DNA of 64,000 nucleotides from Leptothoe spongobia TAU-MAC 1115. GTDB taxonomy: Bacteria; Cyanobacteriota; Cyanobacteriia; Phormidesmidales; Phormidesmidaceae. The position numbers were made by a program, and so were the translations under genes. Positions 38,824 to 46,896 of this stretch are shown in pieces; the first letter of the stretch is position 1; every line of letters starts with the position of its first letter. The stretch spans positions 1-64,000 of the forward strand of contig NZ_JADOES010000017.1 in assembly GCF_018739885.1 (NCBI RefSeq), written 5' to 3'. Below the pieces are notes generated by a model. It saw only the letters and a list, made by a program, of their open reading frames with translations, ran no database searches and had not been told where the DNA came from.

Positions 38824-38847
38824 AGGTGCGTTGCATACCACGCACCT
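38824..38847 (+). terminator. hairpin after ridA
   Basis: AGGTGCGT (38824-38831) pairs with ACGCACCT (38840-38847), an 8-bp GC-rich stem with an 8-nt loop, 7 nt after the ridA stop. There is no U tract after it, so it may slow or protect the 3' end rather than terminate fully. Confidence 0.5.
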
Positions 38848-38852
38848 GACAG

Positions 38853-38881
38853 TTGACGATTTAAGTTTGGCGCGTTAATGT
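38853..38881 (+). promoter_or_regulatory. candidate promoter of the aroF leader
   Basis: TTGACG (38853-38858) is five of six to the -35 consensus and is followed after 17 bp by TAATGT (38876-38881), which keeps T1, A2 and T6 of the -10 box. Transcription would start near 38888, about 40 nt ahead of the first leader peptide. It is the only good sigma-70-like site seen upstream of both attenuators. Confidence 0.55.
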
Positions 38882-38930
38882 ACTGGTATCGATACAGACA
38901 TTGCTCCAGACTTTCAAGTCTTTCAATTCT

Positions 38931-38981
38931 ATGTGTCAGCAATTCTTTTACTTTTGGTTTAGCCAGGTTCATCGGCCATGA
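38931..38981 (+). CDS. aroF leader peptide 1 (aromatic-rich)
   Basis: A 16-codon frame ATG to TGA encoding MCQQFFYFWFSQVHRP. Codons 5-10 are Phe, Phe, Tyr, Phe, Trp, Phe: six aromatic residues in a row, covering all three products of the pathway whose first enzyme (aroF) lies downstream. It ends one nucleotide after the left arm of a 12-bp stem whose other arm competes with a terminator. This is the layout of leader peptides in attenuation-controlled operons such as pheA and trp of enteric bacteria. Ribosome-site evidence is weak: no clear Shine-Dalgarno precedes the ATG. A palindrome AGACTT-TC-AAGTCT lies at 38908-38921. Confidence 0.75.
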   Translation: MCQQFFYFWFSQVHRP

Positions 38982-39013
38982 GCCCTAGGGCTACTATGGA
39001 AGGCCGATGAACC
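38966..39013 (+). promoter_or_regulatory. antiterminator stem of attenuator 1
   Basis: GGTTCATCGGCC (38966-38977) pairs perfectly with GGCCGATGAACC (39002-39013), 12 bp with a 24-nt loop holding the palindrome AGCCCTAGGGCT (38981-38992). The left arm lies in the last codons of leader peptide 1. The right arm shares AACC (39010-39013) with the terminator's left arm, so the two folds exclude each other. A ribosome stalled at the aromatic codons would leave this stem free to form. A ribosome at the stop codon would cover the left arm and let the terminator form. Confidence 0.78.
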
Positions 39014-39042
39014 GCAGGGTGTAAGCTCTGCGGTTTTGTTTT
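39010..39042 (+). terminator. terminator of attenuator 1
   Basis: AACCGCAG (39010-39017) pairs with CTGCGGTT (39028-39035) with a 10-nt loop. It is followed by TTTTGTTTT at 39034-39042, so it is a proper intrinsic terminator. It lies 190 nt before aroF and would stop transcription when aromatic amino acids are plentiful. Confidence 0.82.
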
Positions 39043-39085
39043 ATTTACCTTACTACCCCGTCCTCACTCCCTCGTTACGACCGTC

Positions 39086-39148
39086 ATGATCCCTTGCTAC
39101 AGCTGGCAGTTTACATTTTTCTTTTTTACGCCACCACCGGGTAGGTAG
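39086..39148 (+). CDS. aroF leader peptide 2 (aromatic-rich)
   Basis: A 20-codon frame ATG to TAG encoding MIPCYSWQFTFFFFTPPPGR. It has Tyr5, Trp7, Phe9 and Phe11-14, seven aromatic residues in ten positions, again covering Tyr, Trp and Phe. It follows the terminator of attenuator 1, so it is transcribed only after read-through of that site. Its last codons (CCG GGT A) form the left arm of an alternative stem. There is no strong Shine-Dalgarno. Its sequence is not a copy of leader 1, so the pair is not a recent duplication. Confidence 0.75.
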   Translation: MIPCYSWQFTFFFFTPPPGR

Positions 39149-39177
39149 CGTTTACTTTGCTGTATTGACTTGCCCGG
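39137..39177 (+). promoter_or_regulatory. antiterminator stem of attenuator 2
   Basis: CCGGGTA (39137-39143), in the Pro-Gly-Arg codons just before the leader-2 stop, pairs with TGCCCGG (39171-39177): 7 bp including one G-U pair. The right arm contains the outer left arm of the downstream terminator (39173-39176), so the folds compete as in attenuator 1. It is shorter than the stem of attenuator 1. Confidence 0.6.
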
Positions 39178-39210
39178 AGCCTCCACAGGCTGCGGGTTTT
39201 TTGTTTTTTT
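39173..39210 (+). terminator. terminator of attenuator 2
   Basis: CCCG (39173-39176) and AGCCT (39178-39182) pair with AGGCT (39087+100, i.e. 39187-39191) and CGGG (39193-39196), nine pairs around one G-G mismatch with a 4-nt loop. A T-rich run from 39197 to 39210 (TTTTTTGTTTTTTT) follows. It ends 21 nt before the aroF start codon. Confidence 0.85.
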
Positions 39211-39231
39211 ACTGTTTATTTTTCTCAACCC

Positions 39232-40110
39232 ATGAAAGACGCCAAACTAGTTGCCAAAACCCACGCCCATCACACCAGTGAAATTGCCATTACACCCCAT
39301 ATCTCCGTTGGTGGTAAAACCTTATTTATAGTAGGTGGACCCTGCTCCATTGAGAGCATGTCCCAGATGGATACAATTGCCCAAACTCTGCTGCAAGCTC
39401 CTGTACAAGGATTGCGCGGGGGTATTTATAAGCCCCGCACATCACCCTATGCGTTTCAGGGTTTAGGAGATGTCGGTTTAGATATTCTTTCAGCTATACG
39501 AAAGCGCTATGGATTGCCAGTGATTACGGAGGTAATGGCAATCCATCAAATCGAAAAACTTGCCCCCCATGCTGACGTACTACAGGTGGGTAGTCGGAAT
39601 ATGCAAAATTTTGATTTGCTCAAAGCCTTGGGGGAGACGGATAAACCTGTACTGCTAAAACGAGGCTTATCCGCAACTATCAACGAGTTTGTCATGGCGG
39701 CAGAATATATTGCCAGCCATGGCAACTCCAATATTATCCTTTGTGAACGTGGTATTCGAAGTTTTGATAACTATACACGTAATGTCCTTGATCTCGGGGC
39801 TGTCGTTGCTCTTAAGCAAATCACCCATTTGCCAGTGCTAGTTGATCCTAGTCACGCTACGGGGAAGCGAGAGTTAGTAGCTGCGTTGGCTAGGGCTGCT
39901 ATTGCTGCTGGAGCTGACGGTTTAATGATTGAGTGTCATCCAGACCCCGAACAATCCATAAGCGATGCTCGTCAGACCATTAGTCTAGAAGCTATGACTG
40001 GACTTGTGGAGAGTCTGACTCCCATCGCTCAGGCTGTGGGGCGATCAGTTTGCTCAATGCCAGTATCCACTCAAGACATTGCCTTAAAAGTAATAGGGCT
40101 GCCAAATTAG
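39232..40110 (+). CDS. aroF: DAHP synthase, type I-beta (first step of aromatic synthesis)
   Basis: 292-residue 3-deoxy-D-arabino-heptulosonate 7-phosphate synthase, joining phosphoenolpyruvate and erythrose 4-phosphate at the entry of the shikimate pathway. Motifs are FIVGGPCSIES with the metal-binding Cys, RGGIYKPRTSPYAFQGLG, KPVLLKRGLSATINEF, CERGIRSFDNYTRN, DPSHATGKRE with a metal His, and MIECHPDP. It has only a short N-terminal part and no ACT or chorismate mutase domain, so it lacks the allosteric modules used for feedback in other type I-beta enzymes. Control may instead lie in the 340-nt leader with two attenuators. The start at 39232 lacks a clear Shine-Dalgarno. Confidence 0.96.
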   Translation: MKDAKLVAKTHAHHTSEIAITPHISVGGKTLFIVGGPCSIESMSQMDTIAQTLLQAPVQGLRGGIYKPRTSPYAFQGLGDVGLDILSAIRKRYGLPVITEVMAIHQIEKLAPHADVLQVGSRNMQNFDLLKALGETDKPVLLKRGLSATINEFVMAAEYIASHGNSNIILCERGIRSFDNYTRNVLDLGAVVALKQITHLPVLVDPSHATGKRELVAALARAAIAAGADGLMIECHPDPEQSISDARQTISLEAMTGLVESLTPIAQAVGRSVCSMPVSTQDIALKVIGLPN

Positions 40111-40407
40111 TATCCCGTTTCCGGAACAACACCCGGCATCCTAATGTCTGTAATAGCTAAAAAGGACATCAGGGGCTTATCGCTGGGTGTTAAATGTCTA
40201 TAGTTAAGCAAAACTCGCGAAAATGCCGATTTGTGGTTGATGCTGAGCAAATACTTTAGAATTAAACTCCTAAATCAAGTACAGCAAAGAAATTAAATAA
40301 CTCTCTGACTTCTTCCTCGTTTATCGATAATAGAGTGTTCTGACTTCTGAATTTTTGAAGGTATTATCTCCAAACGTTCGGATTAGCTACAAATAAAGTT
40401 GTTGATT

Positions 40408-40440
40408 AAGATACTGGGTGTGTTTTCCCGCCAGTATCTT
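40408..40440 (+). other. strong hairpin in the gap after aroF (40111-40657)
   Basis: AAGATACTGG (40408-40417) pairs with CCAGTATCTT (40431-40440), 10 bp with a 13-nt loop, followed by GGGGC and the T-rich TATTTATTTTT. It may terminate transcripts from the left or mark the 5' UTR of the hybrid kinase. The rest of this 547-bp gap shows no gene or known RNA. Confidence 0.5.
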
Positions 40441-40657
40441 GGGGCTATTTATTTTTGCCGTTGCTGCTTAAAAGGATGAATCTGGCTGGTGCAGTCGCCA
40501 TTTGTTTGCGTTGCACAGCTTAAATTCATAGCGAAGATCCGCAACGTCTAATTTTTCATCGTTGATTTCAGGTTAAAACTGAGCGCTTGGGATAGGACTT
40601 AAGCTGCTTATTAAGCTTCTGATTAATAGTCAGGGAATTTTATTTGATTTTTTGGAG

Positions 40658-43483
40658 ATGCCTGAGGTGAGACGAAAGCACTTTTTAAAGGGTATACCTG
40701 CTGTCGCTACACTCTCAGTCTTGGCAATTTTGGGTCTTAAAAGCGTTGCTGTTGATTTTGATCAATACCGAAGTTACAGTGCACTGATTTCGGATCAGCT
40801 CGTTAACGAGGCAGCTGTTCAACTAGCGTTGCAAAATATTCGCTATACTATTTCCCAAAATGGGCAGTCCTTAAATACGGCTTTGCTTGAAGCAGAGAAA
40901 GTGCAGGCTCAGTTAATGGGACAGATTCCTCCTTCACTATCAGCGGCCGAGAAAACCCGTCTACGAAAGCAACTAGAATTCAATGCTGAATTGTTATCTG
41001 AAAAGCGTCAGCTTATTGAGCAGCTCGAAGTGCACCATGCCGAGTTAAGAACGGCTCTGACTCAAGAACCCAATTTGCTCAATGGTCTGAACGGCAGTCT
41101 GCGTCTCGAAATTGAGGCCTTATTGGATGATCTATTTCTCTATGCTGTCACTAGTGATAAGAAACTTATTGCTGATATAGAAACAAAATTTAGTCGTCTT
41201 GGACCTAGACTTGGTTCTGGTCCCATAACTGAACCTCAAGTAGCTCAGTTGGTTCAGCTGGTTTTAGATAACAAGCCTGCTGCAGATCAATTAATTGCTG
41301 ATGTATTTGATTTACCGCTAACTAATAATATTCGAGCGCTTGAAAAACAGTTTGATGATATACAGCAAACGACTCAAAAACGAGTTGCCCTTTATCGAAA
41401 CCTGGCATATGTTCTGTTGTTTACAGGTTCAGGTGTCGTTGCCTTTTGGGTCATTAACCGTTTGCGCCGTACCAGTCAGCAGACCGTAAGAGTTCTAGAA
41501 AGTATTACTGACGCGTTTATTGCTTTAGATCGTACCTGGTCAATTACTTACGTGAATGCCCAAGCTGCTGATATTCTTAAGTGCGATATTTCAGGGCTAC
41601 TAGGTCAGGATTTTTGGAAGATTTTACCCGAATCCCTCGGTAAACGTTTTACCGAGTACTACCATGAAGCCGTTGCGACTAACTTACAGGTAGTCAGTTT
41701 TGAGACTTATTATGAGCCCACTGAACGCTGGTTGATGGTGCGTGGCTATCCGGGAATCGATGGGCTGTCCATCTTTTTACAAGACTTTACAGAACGAAAA
41801 CAGGCTGAAGAACAGCTACTGGAACTAAATCGTGATCTTGATAACCGTGTTAAGGACCGGACGGCCCAACTTGCAAGTGCTATGGAAGAAGCGGAAACAG
41901 CACGGGTAAAGGCAGAGGATGCTAATCGTTCTAAAAGTGAGTTTTTGGCGAATATGAGTCATGAACTCCGCACACCGCTAAATGCCATTATTGGCTACAG
42001 CGAAATGCTTGAAGAGGATGTGACAAGCATTGGGGAAGAGGATTTTGTTCCGGATTTGCAAAAAATCCAGGGAGCAGGCAAACATCTGCTAGGCCTAATT
42101 AACTCGGTGTTGGATTTATCTAAAATTGAGGCTGGTCGCATGGAACTTTTCCTGGAGGATATCTGTGTCAAGACCATCATGGATGAAATTATAGGAACCA
42201 TTCAGCCCTTAGCTCAAAAGAATTTTAACCAACTGTATGTGTCTTGTCCCAACGATATTGGTATGCTTCATGCCGATCAGGTCAAACTAAGACAAAGTTT
42301 GATCAATCTGCTCAGCAACGCATGTAAGTTTACTGAGAAGGGCAAGATTACTTTAGCGGTCGAGCCAATAATGATGGCAAATTCTCAGGGTTCTGAGGAT
42401 AGAGGCTTAAAATTTATGGTTACAGATACTGGGATTGGTATGACGCCTGAGCAAATGGGTAAAGTTTTCCAGGCCTTTACTCAAGCAGATACATCAACGA
42501 CACGAAAATATGGAGGTACTGGTTTAGGGCTAACGATTACTAAACAGTTTATTGCCATGATGGGAGGTGATGTGTCAGTTGATAGTACTTATGGTGAGGG
42601 AACGACCTTTACCCTGGCTATTCCTAGAATGGTTCAGGTGGATAGACCCTCTGAGGAAACCTTCTTTGCTCCTCCTATTCGCTTGATTGAGAGGGAGTCA
42701 ATTGCTGCAATTCATGAATTATCAGGTAAATCTTCTGAAAAGACTATCTTAGTGATTGAGGAGGATGTGAATGCTCGGGAGAGTTTACACGGTTGGTTGA
42801 CAGATGCGGGTTACAACGTCGTTTGTGCTGTTGATGGGCAGCAGGGTGTAGTGCTGGCCAATGAGCATTTACCTGACGCTATCCTTCTGGATATTATGTT
42901 GCCTCAAGAGGATGGTTGGGCGATTTTGCAAGGTCTCAAAGCTATGCCAACACTTGCTCCCATACCTGTTTTAGCAATCACTGACGACTCCAATCGTGCA
43001 CATCAGTTAGGGGCAGCTGGCTGTATCCCGAAACCCGTTGACCATATTCGGTTACTTGACATCTTAGAGACCCAACTTCCTGATCATGAATGTCCAAAAA
43101 TCTTAGTAGTCGAGGACGATGTTAATGCTCGGGAAATTATGGGGCGTTTTTTGCAGCAGTACAATTGGACCATTGTTTTAGCTGCTAGCGGTCAGCAGGC
43201 TCTTAACTATATCAATGATACTGTCCCTGATCTGATTGTTCTGGATTTGATGATGCCTGGTATGGATGGCTTTGAATTTGTTCAGATTTTGCGTCAGAAC
43301 CCTGGCTGGAGATCTATTCCGATTATTGTGGTGACTGCCAAGACGCTAACGGCTAAGGATCAACAGCGTTTAGATGGTGTAGTGCAGGTGTATCAAAAGG
43401 CCGATTTCAATCGTCAGGATTTGCTTAATGAGGTACGGGCATTAGTGACTGCTAATGTCGATAGTGCATCTGTGGTCAGATAA
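40658..43483 (+). CDS. hybrid histidine kinase with DAHL-like sensor, PAS and two receivers (copy 1)
   Basis: 941-residue membrane hybrid kinase. Transmembrane helix 1 (about 14-32) and helix 2 (about 247-267) flank a helical extracytoplasmic sensor of about 210 residues, like the double all-alpha DAHL domain. Then come a PAS domain (about 275-380), a coiled coil, HisKA with H435 in [12 protein letters not shown], an HATPase with TDTGIGMT and GGTGLGL, and two receivers with phospho-acceptors D745 (LLDIMLP) and D863 (VLDLMMP). Phosphate would pass to D745 or D863 or to a separate regulator. The next gene encodes a close paralogue with the same order. The start could also be the TTG at 40652. 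The ligand is unknown. Confidence 0.94.
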   Translation: MPEVRRKHFLKGIPAVATLSVLAILGLKSVAVDFDQYRSYSALISDQLVNEAAVQLALQNIRYTISQNGQSLNTALLEAEKVQAQLMGQIPPSLSAAEKTRLRKQLEFNAELLSEKRQLIEQLEVHHAELRTALTQEPNLLNGLNGSLRLEIEALLDDLFLYAVTSDKKLIADIETKFSRLGPRLGSGPITEPQVAQLVQLVLDNKPAADQLIADVFDLPLTNNIRALEKQFDDIQQTTQKRVALYRNLAYVLLFTGSGVVAFWVINRLRRTSQQTVRVLESITDAFIALDRTWSITYVNAQAADILKCDISGLLGQDFWKILPESLGKRFTEYYHEAVATNLQVVSFETYYEPTERWLMVRGYPGIDGLSIFLQDFTERKQAEEQLLELNRDLDNRVKDRTAQLASAMEEAETARVKAEDANRSKSEFLANMSHELRTPLNAIIGYSEMLEEDVTSIGEEDFVPDLQKIQGAGKHLLGLINSVLDLSKIEAGRMELFLEDICVKTIMDEIIGTIQPLAQKNFNQLYVSCPNDIGMLHADQVKLRQSLINLLSNACKFTEKGKITLAVEPIMMANSQGSEDRGLKFMVTDTGIGMTPEQMGKVFQAFTQADTSTTRKYGGTGLGLTITKQFIAMMGGDVSVDSTYGEGTTFTLAIPRMVQVDRPSEETFFAPPIRLIERESIAAIHELSGKSSEKTILVIEEDVNARESLHGWLTDAGYNVVCAVDGQQGVVLANEHLPDAILLDIMLPQEDGWAILQGLKAMPTLAPIPVLAITDDSNRAHQLGAAGCIPKPVDHIRLLDILETQLPDHECPKILVVEDDVNAREIMGRFLQQYNWTIVLAASGQQALNYINDTVPDLIVLDLMMPGMDGFEFVQILRQNPGWRSIPIIVVTAKTLTAKDQQRLDGVVQVYQKADFNRQDLLNEVRALVTANVDSASVVR

Positions 43484-43850
43484 GACTTGTCGGTAAGCCA
43501 CATTAGTGCTGTGAGGAGTTCTAGGATATGTAATGTCACGATGAAAGAGGCTAAGATACATAAGTGTTCTTAATCATGAACGCTTACCTTCCGGAACTAA
43601 TCACCATTCTAGAGCATCTTTATAAAGAAGTTTTGCTCTTACCGAAATTATTAGTGATGGCAAAAATTAGTTCGATACTCTCAATGACTTCATTAGATGT
43701 TTGGAGTGTATCGTTATTCAAATTCAATCTATTAAAACCTTAGTACTTTAATCAGCAGCTCTTCTGTAAAATATTTTTTATTTTTTAATAATAAAATCAG
43801 GACTTCAGTATTTGTTGGTAACAAGCGTTCTATTGTCATTTTTATGCTCA

Positions 43851-43882
43851 AATCAACCTTAATTTTATTGACAAGGTTGATT
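43851..43882 (+). other. hairpin in the gap between the two hybrid kinases (43484-43986)
   Basis: AATCAACCTT (43851-43860) pairs with AAGGTTGATT (43873-43882) with a 12-nt loop. The 503-bp gap is AT-rich (a run of TATTTTTTATTTTTTAATAATAAAA near 43775-43797) and probably holds the promoter of the second kinase. No gene is seen. Confidence 0.45.
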
Positions 43883-43986
43883 AAACGGTTTAATTTTCCA
43901 TCTTCATTAATGTGTTGTCAAAAGATTGTGAGTCGAGCCAATGATTTTTCTCCTTATATAGATACAAATTTTAGGAGGTTATTCTA

Positions 43987-46857
43987 GTGAATCGGGACGC
44001 TATTTTTAAAGGGGTAGGTGTAGTCACCGCTTTTCTGCTCCTTGCGTTTTTGGGAGTTAAAGGGAAGTCGGTTAATGTAAACCAATATCAAAATTATGCA
44101 GATTTAATTGCTAGCCAAGTTGAAAGCGATACAGAGGTTGAGCTAGCACTGCTTAAAGAGCGCTACACGCTTCTGCGAAATGATAAACCACTGGAAGACG
44201 CCTTAGTTGAAGAACTGAAAATTCAGGAAGAACTGGCCCAAAAAATACCTGACTTTGTTGTTGATGAGGACCGACTAAAGCTACAGAAGTTGATTAGTCG
44301 TGATGCTCAGCTGCTTGAGGAAAAAACTGAACTGGTGAATCAGTTTCAGGAAAACAATGCTGAGTTACAAAATGCTCTTGTTCAATTACCTAGCTTAGTA
44401 AATCAACTAAAGAATACCAGTGATGCGGATCTTGAGCGGCTTATAGATGATGTTTTGATCTACATCATGGCAACTGATGAGCAATTGGTGACTACGATTG
44501 AGAAAGAGCTGAATGCAGTTAAAGCCAAGCTGAATGCAGGTGAGTTTTCTCGATCAGAGGATGTATCCCAGGTGGTGCAGCTGTCTCAAACAGTTCTAGA
44601 TAACAAGCCCTTTGCCGATGCTCTGCTGGATCAAGCAGTAAATTTGCCCCTGACTATTAATATTCGCGAACTGGAAGATACCTATGACCAGTCAAGTCGT
44701 GTTGCCTTTAGGCAAGCGGCCATCTATCGAAATGCAGCCTACTTAGTGGCATTAGCGTTGATTGGTGTGGTTGCCTACGGGCTAGTGGCTCGTCTACGGC
44801 AGTCCACACAGCGTACGACCAGCGTCTTGGAAAATATTACTGATGCATTTGTTGCGGTTGATCGTACCTGGAAGGTGACCTATGTAAATGCTCAGGCTGC
44901 TGAAGTTCTTAAGCGGAGTATTCAAGGGTTGTTGGAGCAAGATTTCTGGAAGATTTTTCCAGAATCTCTAGGGGCACGTTACGAACAACAATATCGTCGT
45001 GCTATGGCTGAGCAAACGGTGGTCAGTTTTGAAACTTACTATGCTCCGACCCAACGATGGTTGCAGGTGCGGGGGTATCCTGGTCGTGATGGTTTATCCC
45101 TGTTTTTGCAAGATGTGACAGAGCGAAAGCAGGCTGAGGAACAGCTGATGGAGCTTAATCGCGACCTGGATAGTCGTGTGCAAGATCGTACAACTAAGCT
45201 GATGAAAGCCATGGAAGAGGCTGAAGAGGCACGGGTCAAGGCCGAAGATGCCAACCGCTCTAAGAGTGAGTTTCTAGCCAACATGAGTCATGAGCTGCGA
45301 ACCCCTCTGAATGCCATCATTGGCTACAGTGAGATGCTAGAAGAAGAAGCCACTGACCTGGGTGAAGATGATTTTGTGCCTGATTTGCAAAAAATCCAAG
45401 GTGCAGGCAAACATTTGTTGGGCTTAATTAACTCGGTTCTTGACCTGTCTAAAATTGAAGCTGGTCGGATGGAGTTGTTTTTGGAAGACTTTTCAATCCG
45501 AGAGATGGTGGAAGATATCTCTGGTACGATTGTTCCTGTTGCTCATAAAAATAATAACCATCTGTCAATTTTCTGTCCCCATGATGTTGGTGACCTTCGA
45601 GCCGATCAAACAAAGTTGCGCCAAAGTCTGTTTAATTTGTTGAGCAATGCTTGTAAGTTTACTCAAGGTGGAGACATTACCCTAACGGTTGAGCAGATCT
45701 CGACAGTTGATAATGCTATCTACGATGGACCCTGGTTCCGTTTCATTGTTAATGATACGGGGATTGGTATGAAGGATGATCAGATAGAAAAGATTTTTGA
45801 TGCCTTTACCCAAGCAGATGCATCGACTACCCGTAAATATGGGGGGACAGGATTAGGGTTGGCAATCACCAAACAGTTTATCAATATGATGGGGGGGGAT
45901 ATTAAAGTGGAAAGCGCCCATGGACAGGGCACCACATTTTCGCTGGTGATCCCACAAATGGTACAGCCTAGTAACCCGAAAGGTAAGCCATTTTTTGCCC
46001 CTGCTTTGTCGTCTGAAGGTGAATCGAGGACAATCCCCTCTCCCCTAACTGGTCAGTCATCAAATCAAACGATTTTAGTTATAGATGATGATGAAGATGC
46101 TCGTGAAATCCTGCGTCGTTCTCTTGATGAGGCTGGTTATAACGTGGTTTGTGCTGCCAGTGGTGAACAGGGACTAGCTTTAGCGAGTGAACTGTTACCA
46201 GATGCGATTACGTTGGATGTAATGATGCCGCAAATGGATGGCTGGTCAGTTTTAAGACAACTCAAAGAAACACCTGTTGTTGCGGAAATACCGGTTATCT
46301 TGCTGTCTATTGTAGACGATCGTCCAATGGGGCATAGTTTAGGGGCTGCTGACTATCTGACTAAGCCAATTGATCGCAGTCGTTTACTCAGTGTTTTAGA
46401 AACTCACCTCTCAGGGCGAATGTCTCCCACTATTTTGGTGGTGGAAGATGATGTCAATGCACGGGAGATTATGGGGCGATTTTTGCAACGACAAGATTGG
46501 ACAGTTGAACTGGCCTCTAATGGACGTGAGGCGTTGCAGTATCTGGATGAAAATCTACCTGATCTGATTGTGTTGGATTTAATGATGCCTGAGATGGATG
46601 GGTTTGAGTTTATCCAAGTGCTGCGACAAAATTCCGACTGGCAGGATATTCCGGTTATTGTGTTGACGGCAAAGGCGTTGACGGCTAGCGATCAGCAACA
46701 GTTAGAAGGTGTGGCTCGGGTGTATCAAAAGGCTGATCTTAATCGTCAGGAGCTGATTAATGAGCTGCAGACGATGGTATCGGCAAAGGCGGGCTCGATG
46801 CCTAGTACAACAGATTCAGTCTCTAGCACCGATACGGTGTCTAGTGCATCTGATTAA
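43987..46857 (+). CDS. hybrid histidine kinase with DAHL-like sensor, PAS and two receivers (copy 2)
   Basis: 956-residue paralogue of the preceding kinase in the same order: helix 1 (about 9-25), helical sensor domain, helix 2 (about 248-268), PAS (about 275-380), HisKA with H435 in [12 protein letters not shown], HATPase, then receivers with D744 (TLDVMMP) and D864 (VLDLMMP). The kinase core and second receiver are nearly the same as copy 1, while the sensor is more diverged, so the pair may sense different cues and share a pathway. Translation starts at GTG 43987 behind a perfect AGGAGG (43973-43978), a stronger site than copy 1. It lies 39 bp ahead of the REC-REC-pseudokinase gene, so the two are probably cotranscribed. 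Confidence 0.94.
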   Translation: MNRDAIFKGVGVVTAFLLLAFLGVKGKSVNVNQYQNYADLIASQVESDTEVELALLKERYTLLRNDKPLEDALVEELKIQEELAQKIPDFVVDEDRLKLQKLISRDAQLLEEKTELVNQFQENNAELQNALVQLPSLVNQLKNTSDADLERLIDDVLIYIMATDEQLVTTIEKELNAVKAKLNAGEFSRSEDVSQVVQLSQTVLDNKPFADALLDQAVNLPLTINIRELEDTYDQSSRVAFRQAAIYRNAAYLVALALIGVVAYGLVARLRQSTQRTTSVLENITDAFVAVDRTWKVTYVNAQAAEVLKRSIQGLLEQDFWKIFPESLGARYEQQYRRAMAEQTVVSFETYYAPTQRWLQVRGYPGRDGLSLFLQDVTERKQAEEQLMELNRDLDSRVQDRTTKLMKAMEEAEEARVKAEDANRSKSEFLANMSHELRTPLNAIIGYSEMLEEEATDLGEDDFVPDLQKIQGAGKHLLGLINSVLDLSKIEAGRMELFLEDFSIREMVEDISGTIVPVAHKNNNHLSIFCPHDVGDLRADQTKLRQSLFNLLSNACKFTQGGDITLTVEQISTVDNAIYDGPWFRFIVNDTGIGMKDDQIEKIFDAFTQADASTTRKYGGTGLGLAITKQFINMMGGDIKVESAHGQGTTFSLVIPQMVQPSNPKGKPFFAPALSSEGESRTIPSPLTGQSSNQTILVIDDDEDAREILRRSLDEAGYNVVCAASGEQGLALASELLPDAITLDVMMPQMDGWSVLRQLKETPVVAEIPVILLSIVDDRPMGHSLGAADYLTKPIDRSRLLSVLETHLSGRMSPTILVVEDDVNAREIMGRFLQRQDWTVELASNGREALQYLDENLPDLIVLDLMMPEMDGFEFIQVLRQNSDWQDIPVIVLTAKALTASDQQQLEGVARVYQKADLNRQELINELQTMVSAKAGSMPSTTDSVSSTDTVSSASD

Positions 46858-46896
46858 CCCGGTAGTAGTTGTAGGCTGAGGTTAATTAAGGGGATT

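Noticed and set aside
39043..39085. Own promoter for attenuator 2
   Set aside because: The 43 bp after the first T tract contain no recognisable -35 or -10 box.
40408..40440. A third attenuator
   Set aside because: The hairpin lies beyond aroF and no short amino-acid-rich frame precedes it.
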